In this document: positions 15,792 to 25,383 of the stretch, piece after piece
Layout of the letters: each line of letters opens with the position of its first letter
Numbering within the stretch: position 1 is the first letter of the stretch
Source of the DNA: an uncultured Actinomycetes bacterium
Lineage (GTDB): Bacteria > Actinomycetota > Actinomycetes > S36-B12 > UBA10799
DNA length: 64,000 nucleotides
NCBI GenBank assembly: GCA_946803585.1
Contig: CAMPEQ010000003.1
Location: 1-64,000 of the forward strand
Reading direction: 5' to 3'
The notes under the pieces: generated by a model
Seen by the model: the letters and a program-made list of their open reading frames with translations, nothing else
The model's database searches: none
What the model was told of the DNA's origin: nothing
Translations under genes and position numbers: made by a program

Positions 15792-17143
15792 CACTTCGCG
15801 TACGGGTCGCCGTTGCCCTTTGCGTGATCGCCGCGTGCGCGACCATCATCGTTTCCTTCTTTGCCGTTCGGATTACCGAAGCAAACAGCGTTCGAGTGAT
15901 CGACAAGTCACTGGAACGAATCGCGAATATCGCTGAGCTTGAAGCCCGCCTCAATGAGAACTCTTCGCGGCCGGTCGAAGAAGCCCTCATTCCGACTGGC
16001 ACCTTTGTCCAGATCCAATCCCCAGACGGAACCAGCAAGATTCTGTGGGGTGAGCAAGCCGTACAAGTTCCACCGACCGCCAACGTCCCGGAACAAGCCC
16101 AGGAACAGGCGGAGAAGCAGGACCCTGGTGAGCCGGTCTACCTCGACACATTAGCCAGCGGTCAGCCCTACCGATCGCTGGTTCAGCCGAGCTCGTCAGG
16201 GGGAACCCTCATCATCAGTCGAGAACTCACCCCCACGAATGAGCTCGTCGATGACCTCATCTTCCAGCTAACAATCACCGGCGTCGTCGTCACGTTTGCG
16301 GCAGGTCTACTCGGCTATTGGGCAGCGTCATCCATGCTGCGCCCACTTGATCGCCTCACTCGAGCTGCCGAGCACGTCGCGGAGACAGGTGACCTGAAAG
16401 TCGACATCCGAACCTCTCGAAGTGACGAGACCGGTCGGCTCTCGAGAGCTTTCGACGAAATGTTGGCTGCTCTCGTGGCCGCACAGGACTCCCAGAAACG
16501 GCTGCTACAAGATGCCGGACACGAACTTCGCACACCCGTGGCATCGCTTATGGCCAACGCAGAGACCCTTCAGCGGTACCCGGAAATGGACTCCGAGAGC
16601 CGGTCAAAGATTGCCGAAGATCTGATGAGCGAGTCCCAGGAGCTCGCGAGAATGATTGCTGCCCTCGTCGACCTCACCGGAGTTCTTGACGACAGCGAGC
16701 CTATCCAGACCTGCCGCGCTAACCAGCTCTGCCAAGCGACCGCCCATCGACTCCCAGCGGCCAGTCGCGGACGTATCAGAGTCTCCGGCGACGCCGAGCT
16801 AGAAGGCCGACCCAATCAACTCCAGCGGGCATTGCTGAACATCTTGAACAATGCCATCAAATTCTCACCGGCGGAGACTGGGATTGAGATCGAGATCTCC
16901 GCGGCCGATGGGTTCGTCCATATCGATACCCGTGACCATGGACCTGGTGTTCCGCCAGAGGATGTGCCCTTCGTCTTCGACCGGTTCAAACGCGCTGCTG
17001 AGGCTCGCCAGTTCGATGGCTCGGGGCTCGGCCTCGCGATCGTTACTGAGATCTGCCGCCACAACGGTGGGTCAGCGCAGCTTTGGAACCACGCCGACGG
17101 AGGCGCCGTTGTGCGTATCTCTCTACCCGAACCAGCTCTCTGA
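15788..17143 (+). CDS. HAMP sensor histidine kinase
   Basis: 451 residues. TM1 (about 7-28) and TM2 (about 160-182) flank an extracytoplasmic sensor loop of about 130 residues that is rich in Gln, Glu and Pro (EQAQEQAEKQDPGEP). A HAMP linker follows (RPLDRLTRAAEHVAETGDL). The HisKA domain has His245 in DAGHELRTPVASL. The HATPase domain has NILNNAIKFSPAE, DHGPGVP and GSGLGLAIV. It overlaps the response regulator gene at 15084 by 4 bp and is its cognate kinase. The sensed signal cannot be told from sequence; the loop has no PDZ or known ligand fold. Confidence 0.88.
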   Translation: MTLRVRVAVALCVIAACATIIVSFFAVRITEANSVRVIDKSLERIANIAELEARLNENSSRPVEEALIPTGTFVQIQSPDGTSKILWGEQAVQVPPTANVPEQAQEQAEKQDPGEPVYLDTLASGQPYRSLVQPSSSGGTLIISRELTPTNELVDDLIFQLTITGVVVTFAAGLLGYWAASSMLRPLDRLTRAAEHVAETGDLKVDIRTSRSDETGRLSRAFDEMLAALVAAQDSQKRLLQDAGHELRTPVASLMANAETLQRYPEMDSESRSKIAEDLMSESQELARMIAALVDLTGVLDDSEPIQTCRANQLCQATAHRLPAASRGRIRVSGDAELEGRPNQLQRALLNILNNAIKFSPAETGIEIEISAADGFVHIDTRDHGPGVPPEDVPFVFDRFKRAAEARQFDGSGLGLAIVTEICRHNGGSAQLWNHADGGAVVRISLPEPAL

Positions 17144-17194
17144 GAGACGGATGGTTCGCAGGTAAACCGTTTGCGTGACAAGTTAGGAGACCAA

Positions 17195-18277
17195 ATGGCA
17201 CACGCGACCTTGCACATCGGCACACCCAAGACCGGAACAACATTCCTTCAACGAGCGATGTCAGACAACAACAAGGCGCTACGCGCAGCTGGGATCGTCT
17301 ACCCGGCATTCGGAACCCACCAGAGCCACACTGCGCTTGCGTTGGCATTTAACCCGCGAGAGGGCGACCGGCACGAGCGGTGGGGTGTCACCGACCGAGT
17401 CCAGACCCGCAAGGAGATCAGTCGCACCATCACGAGTTCACTGAGCTCGACCGGACCGAACTTTCTATTCTCGACTGAAAGCGCGGCACGGCTATCTGGT
17501 GACCAGGTGCGTGAACTGCACAGCTTTCTCCTTGAGTTTTTCGACGAGTTGACGGTCTTGGTGTACTTGCGACGTCGCGACTTCATGCTGGCGAGTCGGT
17601 ACTCCCAGCGGATCAAGAATGGTTCCAAGAACTTGACGTGGAAGCAGGCAATCAAAAAGCTGCAGACCCACGAACCCAACGCGCTACTTGACCGCTGGGC
17701 CAGCGTCGTCGGTCAAGAGAACGTGATCGCTCGCCCCTTCTTGGAGTCGTTCAAAGCCGCCAACGATGGACTGCTATCCGACTTCGCACACCAAGTTGGT
17801 ATTCCGGTTGGCGAACTCGTACCTCCGGCGCCTGACGATGTGAAAGCACAGAACTCGAGTCTCAACGCTGAAGGCACCGAACTACTTCGCGCCCTGAACT
17901 CCCTGCTACCTACTCGCACAACGGACGGGTCCCAGAACCTTGAGCTGCGCCTGCGCTTGATTGAGCGGATTCTTGAGATCACATCGGGACCGCCGTTGCG
18001 GCTACCGCCGGAGGTCCTCGTACGGGCTAGCGAGCGGTTTTCAGCTAGTGACCGCGAACTCGTTACACGACTCGGATCGGCACCCGAGTGGCAGGAGTGG
18101 CTAGCACAACCCGCGCCGCAGACAGCAGCCCCTGTGGCGGTTCCGACCCTGCGAACTGCTGAGCTGCTGACCGCCCTATCCGTCCCGTCCGGACCCCTGG
18201 ACTACAGCCAACCGGACTGGCGACCGCGCGATTGGAAACGCTCCGCCCGGCGCAGAGTTGCCAAGATAGCTCGCTAG
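17195..18277 (+). CDS. Sulfotransferase-like P-loop protein
   Basis: 360 residues. The N-terminal HIGTPKTGTTFLQRAM is the 5' phosphosulfate-binding loop of sulfotransferases. The later block LTVLVYLRRRDFMLASRYSQ matches the 3' phosphate-binding strand (RxxxxxxxS). The transfer of sulfate from PAPS to a carbohydrate or lipid is therefore the expected reaction; the acceptor is unknown. The ATG at 17195 is chosen over a start at 17171 because TTAGGAG lies 5 nt upstream. The C-terminus ends in a basic stretch (RPRDWKRSARRRVAKIAR) that could touch the membrane. It sits between two two-component systems, which suggests envelope-related regulation (inference). Confidence 0.75.
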   Translation: MAHATLHIGTPKTGTTFLQRAMSDNNKALRAAGIVYPAFGTHQSHTALALAFNPREGDRHERWGVTDRVQTRKEISRTITSSLSSTGPNFLFSTESAARLSGDQVRELHSFLLEFFDELTVLVYLRRRDFMLASRYSQRIKNGSKNLTWKQAIKKLQTHEPNALLDRWASVVGQENVIARPFLESFKAANDGLLSDFAHQVGIPVGELVPPAPDDVKAQNSSLNAEGTELLRALNSLLPTRTTDGSQNLELRLRLIERILEITSGPPLRLPPEVLVRASERFSASDRELVTRLGSAPEWQEWLAQPAPQTAAPVAVPTLRTAELLTALSVPSGPLDYSQPDWRPRDWKRSARRRVAKIAR

Positions 18278-18280
18278 CAC

Positions 18281-18330
18281 CACAGGATTGCCACAGGAAA
18301 CTCACAGAAACTTCATGGTTCTCGCACAGG
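18281..18330 (+). promoter_or_regulatory. Operator: five CACAG-type half-sites at 11-bp spacing
   Basis: CACAGG occurs at 18281, 18292 and 18325. CACAGA occurs at 18303 and CATGGT at 18314, so five half-sites run in perfect 11-bp phase. This is the binding geometry of OmpR/PhoB-family dimers stacked on one face of DNA (compare the TCACAGC repeats bound by mycobacterial PhoP). The array lies upstream of the response regulator gene at 18403 and ends about 70 bp before its start, which fits autoregulation. Confidence 0.7.
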
Positions 18331-18402
18331 ACTAGCTGACAATGTAGTCGAATGAACATGAGCGAACCGGCATGGAGCAATCGAGGGCAGGGGGCGATCT
18401 AA

Positions 18403-19134
18403 GTGGCTGTCACGACGGAAGAACCACAATTACGTCGCGCCGACGGCGGGAAACTACGCATGCTCGTGGTTGATGACGAGCAAACACTCACCGAGCTCGT
18501 CTCGATGGCTCTGCGATATGAGGGGTGGGAGGTTCAAGCAGTCAACGACGGCTACTCGGCTGTCCGGGTGGCTCGAGAGTTCGATCCTGATGCGGTGGTG
18601 CTCGACATGATGCTGCCAGACCTCAACGGCCTTGAGGTGCTAGCGAAACTGCGCGAGACCGCGCCAACTCTGCCTGTGCTCTTCTTGACAGCCAAGGATG
18701 CCGTTGAGGATCGGGTCGCAGGCCTGACTGCCGGTGGGGACGATTACGTAACCAAGCCGTTCAGTTTAGAAGAGGTTGTTGCCCGCCTACGCGGGCTCGT
18801 TCGCCGCAATGCCCAACACGTTGCACCTGCGCGATCTCAGCTGGTTGTCGGCGATCTCACCCTGGACGAGGACAGCCACGAGGTCTCGCGAGCAGGAGTA
18901 GAGATCTCATTAACAGCCACAGAGTTCGAACTGCTTCGCTACCTGATGCGCAATCCGCGTCGGGTTCTCTCTAAAGCTCAGATCCTTGATCGCGTGTGGA
19001 GTTACGACTTCGGTGGACAAGCGAACGTCGTCGAGCTCTACATCTCCTACCTCCGCAAGAAGATTGATGCCGGTCGCGAGCCAATGATCCACACAATGCG
19101 TGGCGCAGGCTATGTCTTGAAGCCGGCGGTCTGA
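18403..19134 (+). CDS. OmpR/PhoB-family response regulator
   Basis: 243 residues. After a 19-residue polar leader, the receiver has VVDDE, phosphoacceptor Asp68 in VVLDMMLPDLNG, and Lys in VTKPFSLEE. A winged-helix DNA-binding domain follows, with SLTATEFELLRYLMRNPRRV and MRGAGYVLKPAV. The overall form is like the TrcR/CseB group of actinobacteria. The GTG start is accepted because the array of 11-bp-spaced half-sites immediately upstream suits its promoter. The kinase gene follows after 4 bp. Confidence 0.88.
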   Translation: MAVTTEEPQLRRADGGKLRMLVVDDEQTLTELVSMALRYEGWEVQAVNDGYSAVRVAREFDPDAVVLDMMLPDLNGLEVLAKLRETAPTLPVLFLTAKDAVEDRVAGLTAGGDDYVTKPFSLEEVVARLRGLVRRNAQHVAPARSQLVVGDLTLDEDSHEVSRAGVEISLTATEFELLRYLMRNPRRVLSKAQILDRVWSYDFGGQANVVELYISYLRKKIDAGREPMIHTMRGAGYVLKPAV

Positions 19135-19138
19135 ACGT

Positions 19139-20620
19139 ATGCGCTGGGTGGGGGCTGATTCATCACTTTCTCCAACCCGTTGGCGGCTGCGAACCAAACT
19201 GCTCGTAACCCTGGTTGGGCTACTCACGGCGACAACCTTCGCGATCGGATTCTTGACCGTTGTCTCCCTCAATGCCTACCTCGTCCGCCAGCTTGACGAG
19301 CAGCTCGCAACTGTTACGGGCCGCAGCCAGAGCGCCCTGGACTCCGACGATGCGCGCCAAAACCGCGACCCAGTGCCGCCGCGTGGGGCAGGCGGACTCG
19401 TTGCTCCCGGGCAGGCCAGCGGGACTCTGGCCGCGATCAGTGTCAATGGTGAGATCAGGCGAGCAGCGGTCCTCGACGATGACGGTGGAGCTGAGACCAT
19501 CCCCCTCAGCGATGTCTCCGCATTGGATGGCCTCGACCCGTCGCAGGACTACCAGACAGTCGCACTTGGTGACGATCTTGGTGACTATCGAGTCGTTGCG
19601 ACGTCAACTCGCGATGGTGCTGTTCTCATCACCGGTCTGCCAATGCAGCCGTTACAAGAAACCCTGGGTCAAGCAACAGCCATCATCGCGTTGATCTCCC
19701 TCATTGGGCTCGTTGCCGCGGGGGCCGGCGGGGCAGTCATCATCAACGTCACGTTGCGACCACTCCGCCGTGTCGCCGCGACGGCAACCTCAGTCGCGGA
19801 TCTCCCGCTCGATACCGGTGACGTCGCGCTAGCTGTCAGAGTGCCGCAGCGTGACACCGATCCACATACGGAGGTTGGGCAGGTCGGGGCCGCCCTCAAC
19901 CACCTACTCGCCAACGTGGCAGCCGCGCTTAGCGCCCGCCACGAGAGCGAAATGCGGGTACGCAATTTCGTTGCCGACGCCAGCCATGAGCTGCGCACCC
20001 CGTTGGCCTCCATCCGCGGCTATTCAGAGCTAACCAGGAGAGCAGATGTCGAGCTACCGCCTGACATCGTGCATGCCTTAGGCCGGATCGAGTCTGAATC
20101 CATTCGGATGACGAGCCTCGTGGAAGATCTCCTTCTCCTCGCACGACTTGATGCCGGACGGCCGATCGAATTTGACGAGGTTGACCTATCCGCTCTACTT
20201 GTTGCGGCCGTGAGCGATGCCCACGTCGCAGGCCCCGCCCATCGGTGGGAGTTGGCACTACCAGATGAGCCCGTTTACGTCCGAGGTGACCATGATCGAC
20301 TAGCCCAGGTGGTCGCCAACTTGCTCGTCAACGCTCGGGTACACACCCCAGAGGGGACTCTCGTGCAAGTCAGTTTGGCCGTCGAGACAGGTCAAGCAAC
20401 GATTGGTGTACGAGACAACGGCCCGGGTATCCCCGCCCAGCTGGTACCAGAGGTCTTTGGGCGATTCTCCCGTGCGGACTCATCACGATCTAGGGCTGCC
20501 GGCAGTACGGGACTTGGACTCGCAATCGCAGCGGCTGTCGTCGGCGCACATGGCGGGTCAATCAATGTGGCGTCTCGCCCGGGAGATACTGCGTTCACCG
20601 TCCGGCTTCCCATCGGCTAA
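19139..20620 (+). CDS. HAMP sensor histidine kinase
   Basis: 493 residues. TM1 spans about 19-45 and TM2 about 178-202. Between them is an extracytoplasmic loop of about 130 residues containing the low-complexity segment PPRGAGGLVAPGQ. A HAMP domain follows. The HisKA domain has His283 in FVADASHELRTPLASIRGY. The HATPase domain has NLLVNARVHTPEG, DNGPGIP and GLGLAIA. This is the TrcS/CseC type of kinase, coupled to the response regulator 4 bp upstream. The 3' end overlaps the convergent rlmB gene by 4 bp. Confidence 0.88.
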   Translation: MRWVGADSSLSPTRWRLRTKLLVTLVGLLTATTFAIGFLTVVSLNAYLVRQLDEQLATVTGRSQSALDSDDARQNRDPVPPRGAGGLVAPGQASGTLAAISVNGEIRRAAVLDDDGGAETIPLSDVSALDGLDPSQDYQTVALGDDLGDYRVVATSTRDGAVLITGLPMQPLQETLGQATAIIALISLIGLVAAGAGGAVIINVTLRPLRRVAATATSVADLPLDTGDVALAVRVPQRDTDPHTEVGQVGAALNHLLANVAAALSARHESEMRVRNFVADASHELRTPLASIRGYSELTRRADVELPPDIVHALGRIESESIRMTSLVEDLLLLARLDAGRPIEFDEVDLSALLVAAVSDAHVAGPAHRWELALPDEPVYVRGDHDRLAQVVANLLVNARVHTPEGTLVQVSLAVETGQATIGVRDNGPGIPAQLVPEVFGRFSRADSSRSRAAGSTGLGLAIAAAVVGAHGGSINVASRPGDTAFTVRLPIG

Positions 20621-21588
20621 GCGCCCGGTCGCCCCGCTACCACTGCGTACAAGGCGATCCCGGCGGCCACTCCAGCGTTCAGCGACTCCACTCGGTCCGA
20701 GATTGGTATCCCCACTCGGAAGTCACAACTTTGGGCCACCAGACGACCGAGCCCCTTACCCTCACTGCCGATCACCAGCATCACCGGCTCACTACCCAGA
20801 TCCACCTCACCCAATGGCGTGCTGGACTCGCCTGCGAGGCCGACCGTCATGAATCCAGCGCTCTTGGCAGCCTCGATGGATCGGGTCAGGTTAGTCACCT
20901 GGGCTACTGGAACGTGTGCTAACGCTCCCGCCGATGTTCGCCACGCTGCCGCAGTGACGCTGGCCGAGCGTCGATTCGGAATGACGATTCCGGTTCCGCC
21001 AAAGGCCGCGGCGGACCGGATAATCGCCCCGAGGTTGCGGGTATCAGTGATTCCGTCGAGTGCGATAAGTAGGGCCGGGCGACGATCTGTGCCTAGCCCT
21101 AGCAGGTCTTCAAAATCGGCATACTCATACGGCGCAACCGACAACGCGATGCCTTGGTGGACGACGCCGTCGCAGAGGTCAGTGAGATCGTCGCGACTGT
21201 GCTCGGCAATGGGAATCCCGAGTGTGAGTGCCGCAGCCATCGCCTGTTTGATCCGCGGATCGGAATCGATCGACCGCTGGATGTGGAGTTTGAGGGCAGG
21301 AACACCTGCCGCAAGGGCTTCGGCGACTGGGTTTCGACCAGCCACGACCTCCCCCGTTTGCTCCGACCGGCGACGGTTCTTATGAGGTCTGCGAGCCGCT
21401 TCCTTTGCCGCGGCGCGCTCTTTGGCATCCTCGCGCTTCTTGGCCACATGCCCCGGTCGCTCAGTTGCCTTCGGTGTCGGCCCCTTGCCCGCAAGCGCGT
21501 CGCGGCGATTCCCACCACTTCCGACGGTGGGCTTTTTCTTCTTATCAGCGTTGCGCACTGCGCCCTGACGCTTAGAGTTTCCGGCCAT
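20617..21588 (-). CDS. rlmB: 23S rRNA (guanosine-2'-O-)-methyltransferase RlmB/TrmH family
   Basis: 323 residues. An N-terminal region of about 85 residues is highly basic (Lys, Arg, Ala), as is common in actinobacterial members. A small substrate-binding domain (VVAGRNPVAEALAAGVP) and a SPOUT methyltransferase domain follow. The knot motifs are LIALDGITDTRNLGAIIRSA, VIGSEGKGLGRLV and ISDRVESLNAGVAAGIALY, which hold S-adenosylmethionine. The expected job is 2'-O-methylation of a 23S rRNA guanosine. Its ATG shares one base with the cysS stop (TAATG), so translation is coupled. An in-frame start at 21612 would lie inside cysS and lacks a binding site. Confidence 0.92.
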   Translation of the reverse strand: MAGNSKRQGAVRNADKKKKPTVGSGGNRRDALAGKGPTPKATERPGHVAKKREDAKERAAAKEAARRPHKNRRRSEQTGEVVAGRNPVAEALAAGVPALKLHIQRSIDSDPRIKQAMAAALTLGIPIAEHSRDDLTDLCDGVVHQGIALSVAPYEYADFEDLLGLGTDRRPALLIALDGITDTRNLGAIIRSAAAFGGTGIVIPNRRSASVTAAAWRTSAGALAHVPVAQVTNLTRSIEAAKSAGFMTVGLAGESSTPLGEVDLGSEPVMLVIGSEGKGLGRLVAQSCDFRVGIPISDRVESLNAGVAAGIALYAVVAGRPGA

Positions 21589-23003
21589 TACGACTCCCCT
21601 GCTAGCGACCAACGGGCTCCGTCGGCGGTGTCTTCCACGACGATTCCGGCCGAGGCTATGCGATCTCGAATGACATCTGCGGTGTCAAAGTCTCGTTCTT
21701 GCCGTGCACTCTGACGAGCCTCGAGCTCGGATCTCACCAGCGAGTCCAGCGCCTCACGCAACTGGCCATCGGCGCCCGCTTGGGTGTTCCACGGAGCACT
21801 CAATGGATCAACCCCAAGCACGTCGAGCATCGCGCGAACGCGACTCAACGCCAGCGTGGCGGTGTCGGCATCGGAATCGGCCAAAGCCCTATTCCCGGCT
21901 GTCACCGTCTCGTGCAACACAGCAAGCGCTGCGGGAACGCCGAGGTCGTCGTTCATCGCGTCAACAAACTCCACCGGCAGAACGGACGGATCCGGCGGGA
22001 CGATCGCAATCCCAGCCTGTTCGACTGCCCGAGTCACGAAGCCCTCAACTCGTTGGTAGCTTGCCGCCGACTCAACAAGTGCCTGCTCCGAGAACTCCAG
22101 GTTGCTTCGATAGTGCGCCGCAACCAAGTACCAGCGAAGCTCGACGGGGCGGACCCGCTTGAGGACTTCCTCCACAACAAGGGAGTTACCTAGCGACTTG
22201 CTCATCTTCTCGCCAGCCGTCGTTACCCAAGCGTTGTGCAACCAGTAGTTAGCGAACTGGTGCCCAGCCGCCCGCGACTGCGCAAGCTCGTTCTCATGAT
22301 GGGGGAACACCAAATCGAGGCCGCCCCCGTGAATATCGAACTGGCTACCCAAGTAGGCCTGGGCCATAGCGGAGCACTCCAAGTGCCATCCCGGGCGCCC
22401 GTGTCCCCACGGCGTCGGCCACTGCGGTTCGTCGGGCGTCTTTGCGGCCTTCCAGAGCGCAAAGTCGCGCGGATCGCTCTTTCGAGGGTCGGTTGCGCTA
22501 TCAGCCGCTGGGAGCAGATCGTCAATGTTCTGACCTGAGAGCGCGCCATACTCCTGATACGAGCGCACATCAAAGTAGACGTCTCCGTCCTCGTTGTACG
22601 CATGCCCCGCATCAATGAGCTCGGAAATCATGTCAACCATCTGGGTGACGTGGCCGGTCGCTCGTGGCTCCACCGTTGGCGGTTCGCAGCCGAGTAGCTC
22701 GTAGGCTCGCTGGAACATCCGCTCGTAGTGAGTAGCTACCGCCCACCACGGCCGTCCCTCTTCTTGCGCCTTCGCCAGGATCTTGTCGTCAATGTCGGTC
22801 ACATTCCGGCAAAGCACGACGTCGTACCCACTAATCCGCAACCAACGTGAGAGTAAATCGAACGCGACTCCGGAGCGCACGTGACCGACGTGCGGTGCCG
22901 ATTGAACCGTCGCCCCACACTGATACATCCGCACTTGGCCATCATTGATCGGCACGAATTCCCGCACTGTGCGGGTGGCGGTGTCATGCAGCCGAAGGGT
23001 CAC
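21588..23003 (-). CDS. cysS: Cysteinyl-tRNA synthetase
   Basis: 471 residues. The class I synthetase motifs are PHVGHVRSG (HIGH) and EKMSKSLGN (KMSKS). Zinc ligands are seen in [17 protein letters not shown] and the [14 protein letters not shown] block. It charges tRNA-Cys with cysteine. The frame is open to a TTG at 23012. The GTG at 23003 is preferred because it gives the usual actinobacterial start ([11 protein letters not shown]) and has TAGGGT 8 nt upstream, a possible leaderless -10. It forms an operon with rlmB, in the order also seen in M. tuberculosis. Note that mycothiol synthesis uses a related ligase, MshC. Full length and the DALR C-terminal domain support CysS rather than MshC. 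Confidence 0.93.
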   Translation of the reverse strand: MTLRLHDTATRTVREFVPINDGQVRMYQCGATVQSAPHVGHVRSGVAFDLLSRWLRISGYDVVLCRNVTDIDDKILAKAQEEGRPWWAVATHYERMFQRAYELLGCEPPTVEPRATGHVTQMVDMISELIDAGHAYNEDGDVYFDVRSYQEYGALSGQNIDDLLPAADSATDPRKSDPRDFALWKAAKTPDEPQWPTPWGHGRPGWHLECSAMAQAYLGSQFDIHGGGLDLVFPHHENELAQSRAAGHQFANYWLHNAWVTTAGEKMSKSLGNSLVVEEVLKRVRPVELRWYLVAAHYRSNLEFSEQALVESAASYQRVEGFVTRAVEQAGIAIVPPDPSVLPVEFVDAMNDDLGVPAALAVLHETVTAGNRALADSDADTATLALSRVRAMLDVLGVDPLSAPWNTQAGADGQLREALDSLVRSELEARQSARQERDFDTADVIRDRIASAGIVVEDTADGARWSLAGES

Positions 23004-23042
23004 AATCGCCAACCCTACCGGCCCCGTTGTTCTCCCGGGCGC

Positions 23043-23441
23043 CTAAATACCCATCGCGACGATGTGTTCAGGGGTAATGCGGACAATCACCCGGACATTG
23101 TCGGTGCCATCGTCACCTGGATAGCGCCCGCCTAGATACTGCTGGGCCAACTCATCGATGAGCTCGCGACCGCCCTCCTCGACCATAGTGACTCGACCAC
23201 GAACCTCGACATAGCTATAGGGCTTGTCCGCCGGGTTGACCAGAATCGTTACCCGCGGATCGCGGAGCATATTGCGGTGTTTGCGGCGGCCAATCGTGGT
23301 TGAGATCAAGACATCGTCACCATCGGTCTTACACCACACCACCGAAAGCTGCGGCTGACCGTCCGGGTTAATAGTTGCAATAGTCGCGAAGTTCTTTGCG
23401 TCAAAGAGTGCTCGTTGCGCTGGAGTGAGGTCAGCAGTCAT
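23043..23441 (-). CDS. PPOX-class F420-dependent oxidoreductase
   Basis: 132 residues forming one split-barrel flavin/F420-binding domain: NFATIATINPDGQPQLSVVW at the N-terminus, STTIGRRKHRNMLRDPRVT for phosphate contacts, and YVEVRGRVTMVEEGG. It matches actinobacterial members of the pyridoxamine-oxidase-like superfamily that use cofactor F420, although the exact substrate cannot be told. It lies between cysS and ispF on the same strand. If F420 binding is right, the host makes F420, which fits the actinobacterial assignment. Confidence 0.83.
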   Translation of the reverse strand: MTADLTPAQRALFDAKNFATIATINPDGQPQLSVVWCKTDGDDVLISTTIGRRKHRNMLRDPRVTILVNPADKPYSYVEVRGRVTMVEEGGRELIDELAQQYLGGRYPGDDGTDNVRVIVRITPEHIVAMGI

Positions 23442-23456
23442 AGATCGACCGTACCG

Positions 23457-23942
23457 CTACGCAGTGCTCACCACGAGTGCAGTAGCAATCGCCGCTAACC
23501 CTTCCGAGCGACCAGTGAGGCCAAGTCCATCGGTGGTCGTTGCCGACAGCGTCACCCTGGCATCAATCGCCGCGCTAAGGATCTGTTCGGCTTCGGAGCG
23601 ACGACCGCCGATTTTGGGCCGATTCCCGATAAGTTGGACCGCCACGTTTCCGATCTGAAAGCCCGCCGCGCGCACACGCTGTGCAGTTTCCATCAGTAAC
23701 GCGACTCCTGGCGCGTCTGCCCATTGCGGCTCGCTCGTCCCGAACTGAGTTCCGAGGTCCCCGAGTCCGGCCGCAGACAACAGCGCATCGCAGCAAGCGT
23801 GGGCAACAACGTCCCCGTCGGAGTGCCCCGCCAAACCCGGTTCCCCAGGCCACGACAGTCCCGCCACGAACAGGTCGTTTGCGGGTTCGAACTGATGGAC
23901 GTCGGTGCCTATTCCCACGAGCGGGAGTCCTACCTCAGACAT
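23457..23942 (-). CDS. ispF: 2-C-methyl-D-erythritol 2,4-cyclodiphosphate synthase
   Basis: 161 residues. Zinc ligands are GTDVH near the N-terminus and the His in [11 protein letters not shown]. The conserved HSDGDVVAH and [11 protein letters not shown] blocks are present. It cyclises CDP-ME 2-phosphate in the MEP isoprenoid pathway and works as a trimer. The start is the ATG at 23942, which overlaps the end of ispD by 8 bp. An upstream extension of the frame encodes an unrelated leader. The ispD-ispF order with carD upstream matches M. tuberculosis. Confidence 0.94.
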   Translation of the reverse strand: MSEVGLPLVGIGTDVHQFEPANDLFVAGLSWPGEPGLAGHSDGDVVAHACCDALLSAAGLGDLGTQFGTSEPQWADAPGVALLMETAQRVRAAGFQIGNVAVQLIGNRPKIGGRRSEAEQILSAAIDARVTLSATTTDGLGLTGRSEGLAAIATALVVSTA

Positions 23943-24708
23943 CAGCTGCCTCTCTGTTTGCCACAAGTGAATCTGCAATCAATCGATCGAATGGGGTCGT
24001 AACCTTGAACGCATCCGGGTCACCCGCCACGACAACAACGCCGTAGCCAGCAGCCTCGACCATTCCGGCATCGTCGGTCGATGGTGGCGCTGGCTCACCT
24101 GCCTGCGTTGCTCGGTGGACGGCTAGCGCGAAGTCACTATGAGCGTGCACAAGAACAGCTCGGGCGAATCCTTGCGGTGTCTGGACCGCTCGCAGTGAGT
24201 CGCGCGGAACTGTCCGCCGCACACGTCCATCGGCATCCACCTCTTTGATGGTGTCGACAACTGCAAGTACGGGAACGACACCATCGGCACCGTTAGTCAC
24301 AGCCTCAATCACTCGCTCAAATACGACAGGTGGTGTGAAAGCGCGCGCGGCGTCATGAACCAGAACTATCTCGATGTCAGGACGCAGCATGTTGAGCGCG
24401 GCAGAAACTGAATCCAGCCGCTCCCGTCCGCCAGCGACAACCTCGATGGCCAGCCCTGGCCAGCGGTCACAGATCTCCCGCACCTCGGATAGATGGGCTG
24501 GCGGGCCGACAACTACTACCTGGGTGAGTCGCTGCGTCCCCGCCTCGTCAACCTTGGCGATCTGTTCGAGTGCGTGCACTAGTAGCGCACGGCCGTGGAT
24601 CTGCTCAAGGGCCTTTGGCACCGCCCCGGCGAATCGCTCGCCGCGACCTGCCGCGACAACGACAACGGCGACCGATCTAGAAGATCGATCGCCGGTCAAT
24701 GTGCTCAT
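23935..24708 (-). CDS. ispD: 2-C-methyl-D-erythritol 4-phosphate cytidylyltransferase
   Basis: 257 residues. The CTP-binding loop [19 protein letters not shown], the [13 protein letters not shown] block and the product-site [13 protein letters not shown] are all present. It transfers CMP to MEP in isoprenoid synthesis. It overlaps ispF by 8 bp and lies 52 bp downstream of carD on the same strand, so the three are probably co-transcribed. An insertion of about 10 residues before the final helix is within family limits. Confidence 0.94.
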   Translation of the reverse strand: MSTLTGDRSSRSVAVVVVAAGRGERFAGAVPKALEQIHGRALLVHALEQIAKVDEAGTQRLTQVVVVGPPAHLSEVREICDRWPGLAIEVVAGGRERLDSVSAALNMLRPDIEIVLVHDAARAFTPPVVFERVIEAVTNGADGVVPVLAVVDTIKEVDADGRVRRTVPRDSLRAVQTPQGFARAVLVHAHSDFALAVHRATQAGEPAPPSTDDAGMVEAAGYGVVVVAGDPDAFKVTTPFDRLIADSLVANREAADV

Positions 24709-24760
24709 AAGTGAATCCGAGATGGCTCGTCGAGGGAGTGAATGGATCAGGCTTGAACCG

Positions 24761-25243
24761 TTAGGAGGCTAGGACCTCGTCCAAGAGCGTCTCAGCCTTG
24801 TCTTCGTTGGTCTCCTCCGCCAAGGCGAGTTCGCTGACCAGGATCTGTCGGGCCTTGGCGAGCATTCGCTTCTCCCCAGCAGACAGCCCGCGGTCCTTCT
24901 CTCGGCGCCAAAGATCCCGCACGACCTCAGCGACCTTGATGACATCCCCGGAAGCCAACTTCTCCAGGTTCGCCTTGTACCGGCGGGACCAGTTAGTGGG
25001 CTCCTCGGTGTAAGGCTGGCGCAGGACATCGAATACTCGATCGAGACCCTCTTGGTTTACGACGTCGCGAACGCCGACCAAGTCAACATTGTCGGCCGGA
25101 ACTCGAACAGTTAGATCACCTTGCGCAACACGCAGTACCAAGTACTCGCGCTTCTCGCCCTTAATAGTGCGATGCTCGATCGATTCAATCAAAGCAGCGC
25201 CGTGGTGTGGGTAAACAACGGTGTCACCAACAGAAAACGACAT
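24761..25243 (-). CDS. carD: CarD-type RNA polymerase-binding transcription regulator
   Basis: 160 residues. An N-terminal Tudor-like RNA-polymerase interaction domain ([20 protein letters not shown], then [13 protein letters not shown]) is joined to a helical C-terminal DNA-binding domain with the conserved Trp in [15 protein letters not shown]. In mycobacteria CarD stabilises open promoter complexes and is essential. It is divergent from the lipoprotein gene lpqE, as in M. tuberculosis (Rv3583c/Rv3584). AAAGGGG lies upstream of the ATG, at a longer spacing than usual. Confidence 0.94.
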   Translation of the reverse strand: MSFSVGDTVVYPHHGAALIESIEHRTIKGEKREYLVLRVAQGDLTVRVPADNVDLVGVRDVVNQEGLDRVFDVLRQPYTEEPTNWSRRYKANLEKLASGDVIKVAEVVRDLWRREKDRGLSAGEKRMLAKARQILVSELALAEETNEDKAETLLDEVLAS

Positions 25244-25370
25244 GTGGCAGATTGCCCCTTTCGTACGGATTCAAGGGTAACACGCCGAAATTCGGGCGAT
25301 GGAGTGGCGCGAATCGGACACGGGTCACCACTTTCGCCGGTTGGCTGCGACGAACCACAACCAAACACGC

Positions 25371-25376
25371 TAGTGT
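25371..25376 (+). promoter_or_regulatory. -10 element, leaderless lpqE
   Basis: TAGTGT is followed by 7 nt and the GTG at 25384. No Shine-Dalgarno sequence is present in those 7 nt. It decides the start codon of the lipoprotein gene. Confidence 0.5.
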
Positions 25377-25383
25377 TTCCGCC

